Positions 33,290 through 44,500 of a DNA stretch of 64,000 nt are shown here, one piece after another. The first letter of the stretch is position 1. Each line of letters opens with the position of its first letter. The notes beneath the pieces were generated by a model that saw only the letters and a list, made by a program, of their open reading frames with translations, was not told the DNA's origin and ran no database searches. Position numbers and translations under genes: made by a program. The stretch lies in contig NZ_JARDJI010000006.1 in the NCBI RefSeq assembly GCF_039907765.1, positions 62,001 to 126,000 of the forward strand, in the 5' to 3' direction. This stretch comes from Aminobacter sp039907765. Its GTDB lineage: Bacteria > Pseudomonadota > Alphaproteobacteria > Rhizobiales > Rhizobiaceae.

Positions 33290-33937
33290 CTAGCGCGTCG
33301 CGGCCGCCTCGGCATGGCTGCGCAGCATCGACATCAGCCGATCGGCCTCGGCGGCGGCGCCGTCCTCGTCGTGCTCGAGGATCGAGCGGATGAGCGCCAC
33401 ATGATGTTCGGCGGAGGCAGCGAGGCCGGCCTCGCGCTGGTAGCGGAACCAGAATCGGCGGCTGTGGGTTTGCAGCGGGGTTATGAGGCTTGCTGCGAAG
33501 TCGTTGTCGGCGGCAAGCGCCAGCGCCTCTCCGATCGCCTTGTCCGCGGCGAGGAAGCCGAGCACGTCGGCTGCGATCACCGCCTTCTGCATGGCGAGTG
33601 CCGCTTCATGGAACTGGCTTGCGGCGTCGCGGGTGACGAAACGCGCGGCCGAGCGCGCCAGCACCACCTCGACGCCGCGGCGCGCATCGAGCACGCGAAG
33701 CCAGTCGCCGGGGTGCAGGGGCGCGATCGCCAGTCCGGCCCGTGGCCTGATTTCGACCAGCCCTTCCCAGGCAAGACGCTGGATCGCCTCGCGCACCGGC
33801 GTGCGGCCGAGGCCCAGCCGATCGATCAGCGTGCCTTCGGTTTCGATGCTGCCTGGGGCCAGCTCGAGGGTCACGATAAGCCGTTCCAGCTCGTGGTGGG
33901 CGCGTGTCGCAGCCGGCTCCAGTTTCTCAGGCCTCAT
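33290..33937 (-). CDS. GntR-family transcriptional regulator, FCD type
   Basis: 215-aa regulator with an N-terminal winged helix (ELERLIVTLELAPGSIETEG, DRLGLGRTPVREAIQRLAWEGLVE) and an all-helical FCD effector domain from ~85 (WLRVLDARRGVEVVLARSAA, FHEAALAMQKAV, EHHVALIRSILEHDEDG). FCD domains bind organic acids through metal-coordinating Asp/His residues. The start is chosen at ATG 33937; ATG 33949 is also in frame. Upstream lie four TGATATAT-type sites, probably its own operators. No divergent structural gene is adjacent; targets might include the liv operon 0.8 kb away. Confidence 0.87.
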   Translation of the reverse strand: MRPEKLEPAATRAHHELERLIVTLELAPGSIETEGTLIDRLGLGRTPVREAIQRLAWEGLVEIRPRAGLAIAPLHPGDWLRVLDARRGVEVVLARSAARFVTRDAASQFHEAALAMQKAVIAADVLGFLAADKAIGEALALAADNDFAASLITPLQTHSRRFWFRYQREAGLAASAEHHVALIRSILEHDEDGAAAEADRLMSMLRSHAEAAATR

Positions 33938-34757
33938 GACCGAATCCATTGAAAGGAAAATGATATATATTTGATATATCAGAACCGAATCTCGAGAAAC
34001 AGCATCGGCCGTCAAATGATATATCACGGATATATCAAGCCGGTAGCCAGTTGGACGGGACGCTGCGCGCGCTGCCGATCGAGGTCGGGCGAGACGGCCT
34101 GCCCAGTTCGATCGGCACAGGCCGATGCTGGCGCAAGCCGGGATGGTCGGGGGCACGAGGACGCGGCACAGATCACCGGTCTGTCCAACCTCGACCTATC
34201 GTGTCCAAGGCATCAAGCTGGCGGAGGCGCCCCGCGCCGGCAGTGCCCTCATTTCTCGTCGGCCGGCTGCCTAGGGGTTTCGAAGCCAGGTTGCGGCGGC
34301 CGGCAGCCCGATGAACATGCCGTCGATCGGAGGCTGGGGAGGCATGACGGAGCGAGCGCGATCCCCATCGACAAGGCGCGATCCGCCTGACCTAGGGTCA
34401 TAGTAAAATAGTCGTATTCTGGGCACCGGAAGCGGCCGTTATGTCTAGACAATCTTAGGAGGGATATCGGCAAGGCGACGCAAGGAGTTGTTGCGGTCGG
34501 GGAGTTCGGCGCTACATTCTTCGACAGTGGCGCGCAAAGTTGCCGGAATCGGCAAGGACATTGCGTTGAGCCAATGATAGGTTCGCGATGGTCCAGAGCC
34601 TGGACAGCATAACAACATGGGTGGCCGCAAAGGCCGTCCGACAAGGCGCAACGGTGCTTAAAAATCACGTTGCAATCCAGGCTCGAAACTTTAGGACTAG
34701 GGGAAATACGAAAAGGAACGCGGGCATGGCGCGACGTTCCAGGGGAGCTGCATTCAT
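33938..34757. other. Gene-poor region between GntR gene and livH (820 bp)
   Basis: The left 100 bp hold the TGATATATCA array. From 34040 to 34390 short frames on both strands look like decayed coding sequence; for example, rightward YRVQGIKLAEAPRAGSALIS stops near 34273. On the left strand, short blocks such as MFIGLPAAATWLRNP end near 34271. From 34390 to 34700 the DNA is more A+T-rich; a leftward frame ending SLRRLADIPPKIV (about 34447-34561) lacks a Shine-Dalgarno. No intact gene is supported. The right end contains the livH promoter and AGGGGAG leader. Confidence 0.55.
33961..34037. promoter_or_regulatory. Array of four TGATATATCA-type operator sites
   Basis: Sites: TGATATATAT 33961-33970, TGATATATCA 33972-33981, TGATATATCA 34017-34026, GGATATATCA 34028-34037. 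Two pairs, each with 11-bp pitch, are 45 bp apart, so all lie near the same DNA face. They begin 24 bp upstream of the GntR start, suggesting autoregulation. Confidence 0.65.
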
Positions 34758-35660
34758 ATGCAATATTTCGTCCAGCAGATGGTCAATGGGCTGACGCTGG
34801 GGTCTATCTATGGCCTCATCGCCATCGGCTACACGATGGTCTACGGCATCATCGGCATGATCAATTTCGCCCACGGCGACATCTTCATGCTCGGGGCCTT
34901 CGTCGCCCTGATCGTGTTCCTGATCCTCACCGCAATGTTCTATTCGGTGCCCGTGGTCGTGGCCCTGCTCATCATGATGGTCGTGGCGATGCTGATGACC
35001 AGCCTCTACAACTGGACCATCGAGAAGGTGGCTTACCGGCCGCTGCGCGGTTCGTTCCGGCTGGCGCCGCTGATCACCGCCATCGGCATGTCGATCGCGC
35101 TGTCGAACTTCGTGCAGGTGACGCAGGGTCCGCGCAACAAGCCGATCCCGCCGATGGTCAGCCAGGTCTACAATGTCGGCGGCATCTCGATCTCGCTGAA
35201 GCAGATCATCATCGTCATCGTCACCGTCTCGCTGCTGGCGCTGTTCTGGTACCTGGTCAACAAGACCTCGCTCGGCCGCGCCCAGCGGGCCTGCGAGCAG
35301 GACCGCAAGATGGCAGCGCTCCTCGGCATCGACGTCGACCGCACCATTTCCATCACCTTCATCATGGGCGCTGCCCTTGCCGCCGTCGCCGGCACGCTGT
35401 TCCTGATGTACTACGGCGTCGTCGCCTTTTCCGACGGCTTCGTGCCGGGCGTCAAAGCCTTCACCGCAGCCGTTCTGGGCGGCATCGGGTCGTTGCCCGG
35501 CGCCATGCTTGGCGGACTGATGATCGGCTTCATCGAAAGCATGTGGTCGGCCTATTTCTCCATCGACTACAAGGACGTCGCGGCGTTCTCGATCCTCGCC
35601 ATCGTGCTCATCTTCCTCCCCTCCGGCATCCTCGGCCGGCCTGAAGTCGAGAAGGTCTGA
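34758..35660 (+). CDS. livH: Branched-chain amino acid ABC transporter permease LivH
   Basis: 300-aa inner-membrane permease with about eight hydrophobic segments. It opens MQYFVQQMVNGLTLGSIYGL and has the permease loop RACEQDRKMAALLGIDVDR that contacts the ATPase, both typical of LivH. AGGGGAG lies 10 bases before ATG. With LivM it forms the channel for leucine/isoleucine/valine or related substrates such as amides or short-chain compounds; the substrate cannot be fixed here. First gene of livHMGF. Confidence 0.95.
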   Translation: MQYFVQQMVNGLTLGSIYGLIAIGYTMVYGIIGMINFAHGDIFMLGAFVALIVFLILTAMFYSVPVVVALLIMMVVAMLMTSLYNWTIEKVAYRPLRGSFRLAPLITAIGMSIALSNFVQVTQGPRNKPIPPMVSQVYNVGGISISLKQIIIVIVTVSLLALFWYLVNKTSLGRAQRACEQDRKMAALLGIDVDRTISITFIMGAALAAVAGTLFLMYYGVVAFSDGFVPGVKAFTAAVLGGIGSLPGAMLGGLMIGFIESMWSAYFSIDYKDVAAFSILAIVLIFLPSGILGRPEVEKV

Positions 35661-35665
35661 GAAAC

Positions 35666-37083
<1,418 letters not shown>

Positions 37084-37084
<1 letters not shown>

Positions 37085-38976
37085 TGAACGCGAGCGTTTC
37101 CATGAACAAGCCGATCCTCGAGGTCGAACATCTGTCGATGAAATTCGGCGGCCTGGTCGCCATCGGCGACCTGTCCTTCGAAGCCAGGCGCGGCGAGATC
37201 ACCGCGCTGATCGGGCCGAATGGCGCCGGCAAGACCACCGTCTTCAACTGCATCACCGGCTTCTACAAGCCGACCGAGGGCATGATCCGGTTCAACGGCC
37301 GCGAGGGCGGGGAATTCCTGCTCGAGCGCATGCCGGACTTCCAGATCACGGCCAAGGCCAAGGTGGCGCGCACGTTCCAGAATATCCGCCTGTTCTCGGG
37401 CATGACCCTGCTCGAGAACCTTTTGGTGGCGCAGCACAACAAGCTGATGAAGGCCTCCGGCTACACGGTGATGGGGCTGCTCGGCCTCGGCGGCTACCGC
37501 AAGGCCTCGGCCGAGTCGATCGACCTTGCCAAGCACTGGCTGGAGAAGGCCGACTTGATCGATCGTGCCGACGACCCGGCTGGCGACCTTCCCTACGGCG
37601 CGCAGCGCCGGCTCGAGATCGCGCGGGCCATGTGCACGGGCCCCGAATTGCTCTGCCTCGACGAACCGGCGGCGGGCCTCAACCCCAAGGAGTCGCTGGC
37701 GCTCAACACCCTGCTCAACGACATCAGGGACAATACGGGCACGTCGATCCTGCTCATCGAGCACGACATGTCGGTCGTGATGCAGATCTCCGACCACGTC
37801 GTGGTGCTGGAGTATGGCCGCAAGATCTCCGACGGTGATCCGCTTTCCGTCAGGACCGACCCCAAGGTCATCGCCGCCTATCTCGGCGTCGACGACGAGG
37901 AGGTCGGCGAGGTGCTGGTCGAGGTCGGCGACGAACAGGTCATCGAGGAACTCGAAGGCGTGCCGGATCCGGCCCACGGCCCCAACACATCCGCTTCGAT
38001 GATGGCCGGCCCCGTCAGCGAGACCGTCGTCCATACCGACGGCCATGGCGAGACCGTGCCGGTCTCGAAGGCTGCCTCGAAGGCGGCGCAGGTCGAGGCA
38101 CTGGCCGCGAAATCGGCAAAGCCTGCCGCAGCGACGGCCCCGGCGGCCAAGGCGGCAAAGGCGCCCGTCGCAGGGCTGATGTGGGCGCCGGCGGCGAAAC
38201 CGGCAAAGGCCGGGAAAGCTGCACCGAAGTCGACGGCTTCGACCAAGGCCGCTGCCGCGCCCACGGCGAAAGCGGTTGAGGCGAAGCCTGCCGCCATGAC
38301 GGCAAAACCTGTGGCGGTCAAGCCGGCGGCGGCCAAGGAGCCGGTCAAGCCAGCGGCCAAGGCCGCACCGGCTCAAGCTCCGAAGAAGCCAGCTGCAAAG
38401 GCCGAAGCGCCGAAGGTTGCTCCCGCACCCAAGGCTACGACAAAGGCCGCTGTGAAGGCCGCGTCGTCAGCCAAGCCCGCGACCGGGCCTGCCAAGGCCG
38501 CGCCTGCCGCCAAGCCGGCGGTCAAATCCTCCCCGGCGCCCAAGCCCAGCGCCAAGCCTGCCCCTGTGGCGGCAATGAAGGCGGAATCAAAGGCTCCCGC
38601 GAAGCCGGCGGCCAAGCCAGCCAAGGCTGCAGCCGGACCAGTGGCAAAGCCTGCGAAGGCACCGGCCAAGCCGGCGGCAGCCAAGCCAGCCGCCCCCAAG
38701 ACGATCGCCAACACGCTGCCCGCTCCGCGCGGCGGCGTGGCCGACCGGCTGATCGACATCAAGGGCATCGGTCCGGTGAACGAGAAGAAGCTCAACGAGC
38801 ACGGCATCTTCCATTTCGACCAGATCGCGTCGTGGAAGAAGGCCGACATTGCGGCGGCCGAGGCCTATCTGGCCTTCGACGGCCGCATCGGGCGGGAAGA
38901 CTGGGTGGGGCAGGCCAAGGCGCTGGCGCGTGAAGCGGCCAAGCCGGCGAAAGCCAAGCGCGGAGGTGGCAAGTGA
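37084..38976 (+). CDS. livG: LivG ABC ATPase fused to a low-complexity linker and C-terminal helix-hairpin-helix domain
   Basis: 630 aa against about 250-300 for normal LivG. Residues 1-~275 are a complete ATPase: Walker A GPNGAGKT (44-51), signature LPYGAQRRLEIARA (169-182), Walker B LLCLDEP (189-195), switch His in LLIEHDMS. Residues ~300-549 are an Ala/Lys/Pro linker with no visible fold. Residues ~553-614 (LIDIKGIGPVNEKKLNEHGI, FHFDQIASWKKADI, FDGRIGREDWVGQAKALA) form a helix-hairpin-helix module like the one seen at the C terminus of some alphaproteobacterial NuoE and L21 proteins. It overlaps livM and livF by 1 and 4 bases, so the fusion is part of the working operon. The role of the extra domain is unknown. 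Confidence 0.93.
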
Positions 38977-39701
38977 CGGCGAAGACCTTGCTCGACATCA
39001 GGGGCGTCGAGACCTACTACGGCAATATCCGCGCGCTGAACGGCGTCAACGTTTCGGTCAACGAGGGCGAGATCGTCGCGCTCATCGGTGCCAATGGCGC
39101 CGGCAAGTCGACCCTGATGATGACCATCTTCGGCAGCCCCAGGGCGCGCCGCGGCACCATCAACTTCGCCGGCACGGACATCACCGAAATGCCGACGCAC
39201 GAGATCGCCAGGATGCGCATCGCGCAGTCGCCGGAAGGCCGGCGCATCTTCCCGCGCATGACGGTGATGGAAAACCTGCAGATGGGCGCCAGCCTCGACA
39301 ACCTCAAATATTACAACGAGGACGTCGAGAAGGTGTTCGCCCTGTTCCCGCGGCTCAAGGAGCGCATCGGCCAGCGCGGCGGCACGCTGTCGGGCGGCGA
39401 GCAGCAGATGCTGTCGATCGGCCGCGCGCTGATGGCGCGACCGAAGCTGCTTTTGCTGGACGAGCCTTCGCTGGGTCTCGCGCCGCTGATCGTCAAGCAG
39501 ATCTTCGACGCCATCCGCGAGCTCAACCGCACGCAGGGGCTCACCGTGTTCCTCGTCGAGCAGAACGCCTTCGGCGCGCTCAAGCTCGCCACGCGCGGCT
39601 ATGTCATGGTCAACGGCGTCGTCACCATGAGCGGCACCGGCAAGGACCTACTCGCCGATCCCGAAGTTCGCGCCGCCTATCTCGAAGGCGGCCGCCACTA
39701 G
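38973..39701 (+). CDS. livF: Branched-chain amino acid ABC transporter ATPase LivF
   Basis: 242-aa second ATPase of the transporter. Walker A GANGAGKS, signature LSGGEQQMLSIGRALM, Walker B LLLLDEPSLGLAP, switch VEQNA, all intact. GTG start at 38973 overlaps the livG stop (GTGA). Normal length, with no extension, in contrast to LivG. Confidence 0.95.
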   Translation: MTAKTLLDIRGVETYYGNIRALNGVNVSVNEGEIVALIGANGAGKSTLMMTIFGSPRARRGTINFAGTDITEMPTHEIARMRIAQSPEGRRIFPRMTVMENLQMGASLDNLKYYNEDVEKVFALFPRLKERIGQRGGTLSGGEQQMLSIGRALMARPKLLLLDEPSLGLAPLIVKQIFDAIRELNRTQGLTVFLVEQNAFGALKLATRGYVMVNGVVTMSGTGKDLLADPEVRAAYLEGGRH

Positions 39702-39712
39702 GAGTGAGCATC

Positions 39713-40060
39713 ATGCAGGGCATTCTCTACGAGGAAGCCTCGATCTGGCAGTTCTTCTTCGTCACCTGCCTGCTGGGCGGATGGGCGGCCTGGATGACAG
39801 GCCGCGCCTGCGCGCAGACCTGGCGGACCTACGGCAAGCTGGTGCTCTACATCCTCGGGTTGGGCATCGGCGTCCGCTTCATTCACCATGCGCTGTTCGG
39901 CGGCACGATGTTTTCGCTGCAATACTATGTCGTCGACACCATCGTGCTGCTCATTTTCGCAACGCTTGGCTATAAATATACGCGCACCAACCAGATGGTG
40001 AAGCAATACCATTGGCTTTATGAAAAGGCTTCGCCTCTTTCTTGGAGGCCAAAGTCCTGA
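39713..40060 (+). CDS. DUF6867-like small membrane protein of the liv operon
   Basis: 115 aa with about three hydrophobic helices: FFFVTCLLGGWAAWMTGRAC, LVLYILGLGIGVRFIHHALF and VVDTIVLLIFATLGYKY, and a short basic C terminus. I recognise it as the DUF6867 type that recurs next to livF in Rhizobiales. AGGAGTGAG directly precedes the ATG, 11 bp after livF. Constant association suggests an accessory subunit or assembly factor of the transporter, but no function is known. Confidence 0.8.
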   Translation: MQGILYEEASIWQFFFVTCLLGGWAAWMTGRACAQTWRTYGKLVLYILGLGIGVRFIHHALFGGTMFSLQYYVVDTIVLLIFATLGYKYTRTNQMVKQYHWLYEKASPLSWRPKS

Positions 40061-40072
40061 GGGGTCACCACG

Positions 40073-40095
40073 CGCCGATTCGCCATGAATCGGCG
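40073..40095. other. Perfect hairpin between DUF6867-like gene and livK
   Basis: CGCCGATTC / GAATCGGCG with a GCCAT loop. No T-run follows. It could block 3'-5' decay or partly terminate, setting higher levels of binding protein relative to the membrane parts; this is inference. Confidence 0.45.
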
Positions 40096-40193
40096 TGACA
40101 ACTGCCGGAAAATCGGCAAACTCACCTTTCTGCGATATGGGTGGGCATCGCATGAAAGAACATCCACGCCCACTCAACAATGGGAGTGTTTCA

Positions 40194-41312
40194 ATGAAAA
40201 AATCACTTTTGTCGGCAGTTGCGCTGACCGCGCTCGTGGCGTTCAGCGGCAGCGCATGGGCCGAAATCATCATCGGCGTCGCCGGTCCGATCACCGGCCC
40301 CAACGCCGCTTTCGGAGCGCAGCTCCAGAAGGGCGCTGAGCAGGCCGCGGCGGACATCAATGCGGCCGGTGGCATCAATGGCGAGCAGGTCAAGGTCGTC
40401 GTCGGCGACGACGTCTCCGACCCGAAGCAGGGCATCTCGGTGGCCAACAAGTTCGTCGCCGATGGCGTGAAGTTCGTGGTCGGCCACTTCAACTCGGGCG
40501 TTTCGATCCCGGCCTCGGAAGTCTACGCCGAGAACGGCATCCTCGAGATCACCCCGGCTGCGACCAACCCGAAGTTCACCGAACGCGGCCTGTGGAACAC
40601 CTTCCGCACCTGCGGCCGTGACGACCAGCAGGGCGGCATCGCCGGCGCCTATCTGGCCGAGAAGTTCAAGGACGCCAAGATCGCCGTCATCCATGACAAG
40701 ACGCCTTACGGCCAGGGCCTCGCCGACGAAACCAAGAAGGCGATGAACGCCGCCGGCGTCACCGAAGTCATGTATGAAGGCGTCAACATCGGCGACAAGG
40801 ACTTCTCGGCGCTGATCGCCAAGATGAAGGAAGCCGGCGTCTCGATCATCTACTGGGGCGGCCTCCACACCGAAGCCGGCCTGATCATCCGCCAGTCGGC
40901 CGACCAGGGCCTCAAGGCCAAGCTGGTTTCGGGCGACGGCATCGTCTCCAACGAACTCGCCTCGATCGCCGGCGACGCCGTCGAAGGCACGCTCAACACC
41001 TTCGGTCCGGACCCGCGCCTGATCCCCGAGAACAAGGACCTGGTCGAGAAGTTCCGCTCGCAGGGTTTCGAGCCGGAAGCCTACACGCTCTATTCCTACG
41101 CTGCCATGCAGGTGATCGCCGGTGCGGCCAAGGCCGCCAACTCGGTCGATCCGCAGGAAGTGGCGAAGGCGATGAAGGAGAAGGGTCCGTTCAAGACCGC
41201 TCTCGGCGACATCTCCTATGACGAGAAGGGCGATCCGAAGCTGCCCGGCTACGTCATGTACGAGTGGAAGAAGGGTGCGGACGGCAAGTACACCTACGTC
41301 CAGCAGCAGTAA
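40194..41312 (+). CDS. livK: Branched-chain amino acid ABC transporter substrate-binding protein
   Basis: 372-aa periplasmic binding protein (type I fold, Peripla_BP_6). Signal peptide MKKSLLSAVALTALVAFSGS ending AWA, mature start EIIIGVAGPITGPNAAFGAQ. VVVGDDVSDPKQGISVANKF and GHFNSGVSIPASEVYAENGI are classic LivJ/LivK segments; two mature Cys at most, so the E. coli-type disulphide is not certain. GGGAGTG precedes ATG 40194. It ends before a strong terminator, closing the liv operon. Confidence 0.95.
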   Translation: MKKSLLSAVALTALVAFSGSAWAEIIIGVAGPITGPNAAFGAQLQKGAEQAAADINAAGGINGEQVKVVVGDDVSDPKQGISVANKFVADGVKFVVGHFNSGVSIPASEVYAENGILEITPAATNPKFTERGLWNTFRTCGRDDQQGGIAGAYLAEKFKDAKIAVIHDKTPYGQGLADETKKAMNAAGVTEVMYEGVNIGDKDFSALIAKMKEAGVSIIYWGGLHTEAGLIIRQSADQGLKAKLVSGDGIVSNELASIAGDAVEGTLNTFGPDPRLIPENKDLVEKFRSQGFEPEAYTLYSYAAMQVIAGAAKAANSVDPQEVAKAMKEKGPFKTALGDISYDEKGDPKLPGYVMYEWKKGADGKYTYVQQQ

Positions 41313-41335
41313 GCTCCTACTGCCCTGATTGCGAC

Positions 41336-41366
41336 AATGCCCGGCGCTCTACGCCGGGCATTTTTC
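41336..41366 (+). terminator. Strong terminator after livK
   Basis: An 11-bp stem AATGCCCGGCG / CGCCGGGCATT, CTCTA loop, then a T-run. It separates the liv operon from the pyc promoter. Confidence 0.92.
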
Positions 41367-41408
41367 ATTTGCCGGCGGGCAAGATCAGGCTCCCTGACCC
41401 TAGGGAAT

Positions 41409-41422
41409 TTAAATCGGTTTAA
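41409..41422. promoter_or_regulatory. LacI-like operator upstream of pyc
   Basis: TTAAATCGGTTTAA is a 14-bp palindrome with one mismatch and a central CG, the shape of LacI-family operators. It is 83 bp before the pyc start and 30 bp before CATAAT (about 41452). The same site, one base different, precedes the MFS gene at 46375, within a longer shared GGGAATT...TTTAAGG context. Confidence 0.55.
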
Positions 41423-41504
41423 GGGTGCGTGTTTTTGGTTGCGCTGCAGCATAATCGCGCTAATCATTCGCCGCCCCTGAAATTCCGGAGCCTGGAGAGT
41501 TTAC

Positions 41505-44500
41505 GTGCCGATCAGCAAGATCCTCGTCGCCAACCGATCCGAAATCGCCATCCGCGTGTTCCGCGCGGCGAATGAGCTGGGGCTCAAAACCGTGGCGATC
41601 TGGGCGGAAGAGGACAAATACTCGCTGCATCGCTTCAAGGCCGACGAAAGCTACCAGGTCGGCCGCGGTGCCTGGCTTTCCAAGGACATGGGACCGATCG
41701 AAAGCTATCTGTCGATCGACGAGATCATGCGCGTCGCCAAGCTGTCCGGGGCCGACGCCATCCATCCCGGCTACGGGCTTTTGTCCGAAAGCCCGGAGTT
41801 CGCAGAGGCCTGTGCGGCCAACGGCATCACCTTCATCGGGCCGAAGCCGGAGACGATGCGCCGCCTCGGCAACAAGGTCGCGGCGCGCAACCTCGCCATC
41901 GAGGTCGGCGTGCCGGTGGTGCCTGCCACCGAGCCGCTGCCCGACGACATGGAGGTGGTGAAGAAGCTCGCCGCCGAGATCGGCTATCCGGTCATGCTCA
42001 AGGCATCCTGGGGCGGCGGCGGCCGCGGCATGCGCGCCATCCGCAGCGAGGCCGACCTCGTCCGCGAGGTGATGGAAGGCAAGCGCGAGGCCAAGGCCGC
42101 GTTCGGCAAGGACGAGGTCTATCTCGAGAAGCTGATCGAGCGCGCCCGCCATGTCGAGGTGCAGATCCTCGGCGACACCCACGGCAACGCCGTGCACCTG
42201 TTCGAGCGCGATTGCTCGATCCAGCGCCGTAACCAGAAGGTCGTGGAGCGCGCGCCGGCGCCCTATCTGTCCGACGCGCTCCGCCAGGAACTTTGCGGCC
42301 ATGCGCTGAAGATCGCCCGCGAAACCAGCTACATCGGCGCCGGCACGGTCGAGTTCCTGCAGGACGCCGACACCGGCAAGTTCTACTTCATCGAGGTCAA
42401 TCCGCGCATCCAGGTCGAGCACACCGTCACCGAGCAGGTGACCGGCATCGACATCGTCAAGGCGCAGATCCACATCCTCGACGGCTTTGCCATCGGCACG
42501 CCGGAATCGGGCGTGCCGGCACAGGCCGCCATCAGGCTCAACGGCCACGCGCTGCAGTGCCGCATCACCACCGAGGATCCGGAACAGAACTTCATCCCGG
42601 ACTATGGCCGCATCACCGCCTATCGCGGCGCCACCGGCTTCGGCATCCGCCTCGACGGCGGCACGGCCTATTCGGGCGCGGTCATCACCCGCTTCTACGA
42701 TCCGCTGCTCGAGAAGGTCACCGCCTGGGCGCCGACCCCCGACGAGGCGATCGCCCGCATGCACCGGGCGCTGCGCGAGTTCCGCATCCGCGGCGTGGCG
42801 ACGAACCTCACCTTCCTCGAGGCGATCATCACCCACCCGGCCTTCCGCGACAATTCCTACACGACCAGGTTCATCGACTCGACGCCGGAGCTGTTCGCCC
42901 AGGTCAAGCGCCAGGACCGCGCCACCAAGCTGCTCAACTATCTCGCCGACGTGACCGTCAACGGCCATCCCGAGACGCGCGGTCGCGCCATGCCCAATCC
43001 GGAGGCCGCGGCGCCCGTCGTGCCGTGGTTCACCGGTTCCATCCCCGACGGCACCAGGCAGAAGCTCGACGATCTCGGGCCCGAGAAGTTCGCGGCCTGG
43101 ATGCGCGCCCAGAAGCAGGTGCTGATCACCGACACGACGATGCGCGACGGCCACCAGTCGCTGCTGGCCACCCGCATGCGCACGCATGACATCGCCAAGA
43201 TCGCCGGCACCTATGCGCGGGCATTGCCGCAACTGCTGTCGCTCGAATGCTGGGGCGGTGCCACCTTCGACGTCGCCATGCGCTTCCTCACCGAGGATCC
43301 CTGGGAGCGGCTGGACAAGGTGCGCCGCGCCGCGCCCAACATCCTGCTGCAGATGCTTTTGCGCGGCGCCAACGGCGTCGGCTACACCAACTATCCGGAC
43401 AACGTCGTCCAGCACTTCGTCCGCCAGGCCGCCGCCGGCGGCGTCGACCTCTTCCGCGTCTTCGACTGCCTCAACTGGGTCGAGAACATGCGCGTGTCGA
43501 TGGACGCCGTGGGCGCCGAGGGCAAGCTCTGCGAGGCGGCGATGTGCTACACCGGCGACATCCTCGACCCGAACCGCGCCAAGTACGACCTGAAATACTA
43601 TGTCGGGCTCGCCAAGGAACTCGAGGCTGCCGGCGCCCATATCATCGCCGTCAAGGACATGGCCGGCCTGCTCAAGCCGGCCGCGGCGCGGGCGCTGTTC
43701 AAGGCGCTGCGCGAAGCCACCGACCTGCCGATCCACTTCCACACGCACGACACCTCGGGCCTCTCGGGTGCCACGGTGCTGGCGGCGGTCGAGAGCGGCG
43801 TCGACGCGATCGATGCGGCGATGGACGCCTTCTCCGGCAACACCTCGCAGCCCTGCCTGGGCTCGATCGTCGAGGCGCTGCGCGGTTCGGACCGCGACCC
43901 GGGCCTCGATCCCGAATGGATCCGGCGCATCTCGTTCTACTGGGAGGCCGTGCGCAACCAGTATGCTGCCTTCGAGAGCGACCTGAAGGGGCCTGCCTCG
44001 GAAGTCTATCTCCACGAGATGCCGGGCGGCCAGTTCACCAACCTCAAGGAGCAGGCGCGCTCGCTCGGCCTCGAAACCCGCTGGCACGAGGTGGCGCAGG
44101 CCTATCACGACGTCAACCTGATGTTCGGCGACATCGTCAAGGTCACGCCGTCGTCGAAGGTGGTGGGCGACATGGCGCTGATGATGGTGAGCCAGGAACT
44201 CACCGTCGCCGACGTCGAGAATCCGGCCAAGGACATCGCGTTCCCGGACTCCGTCGTGTCGATGCTGCGCGGCGATCTCGGCCAGTCGCCCGGCGGCTGG
44301 CCGGCGGCGCTGCAGAAGAAGGCGCTGAAGGGCGAAACGCCGATCGCCGTGCGCCCCGGCTCGCTGCTGAAGCAGGCCGACCTCAAGGCCGGCCGCAAGG
44401 ACATCGAGGCCAAGCTGGGACGGAAGCTCTCGGAGAGCGAGTTCGCGTCGTGGCTGATGTATCCCAAGGTGTTCACCGACTTCGCCGGTGCCCAGGAGAC

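Noticed and set aside
34445..34651. Small leftward gene ending SLRRLADIPPKIV
   Set aside because: No Shine-Dalgarno at any start and no recognisable domain; kept only as a note in the gap description.
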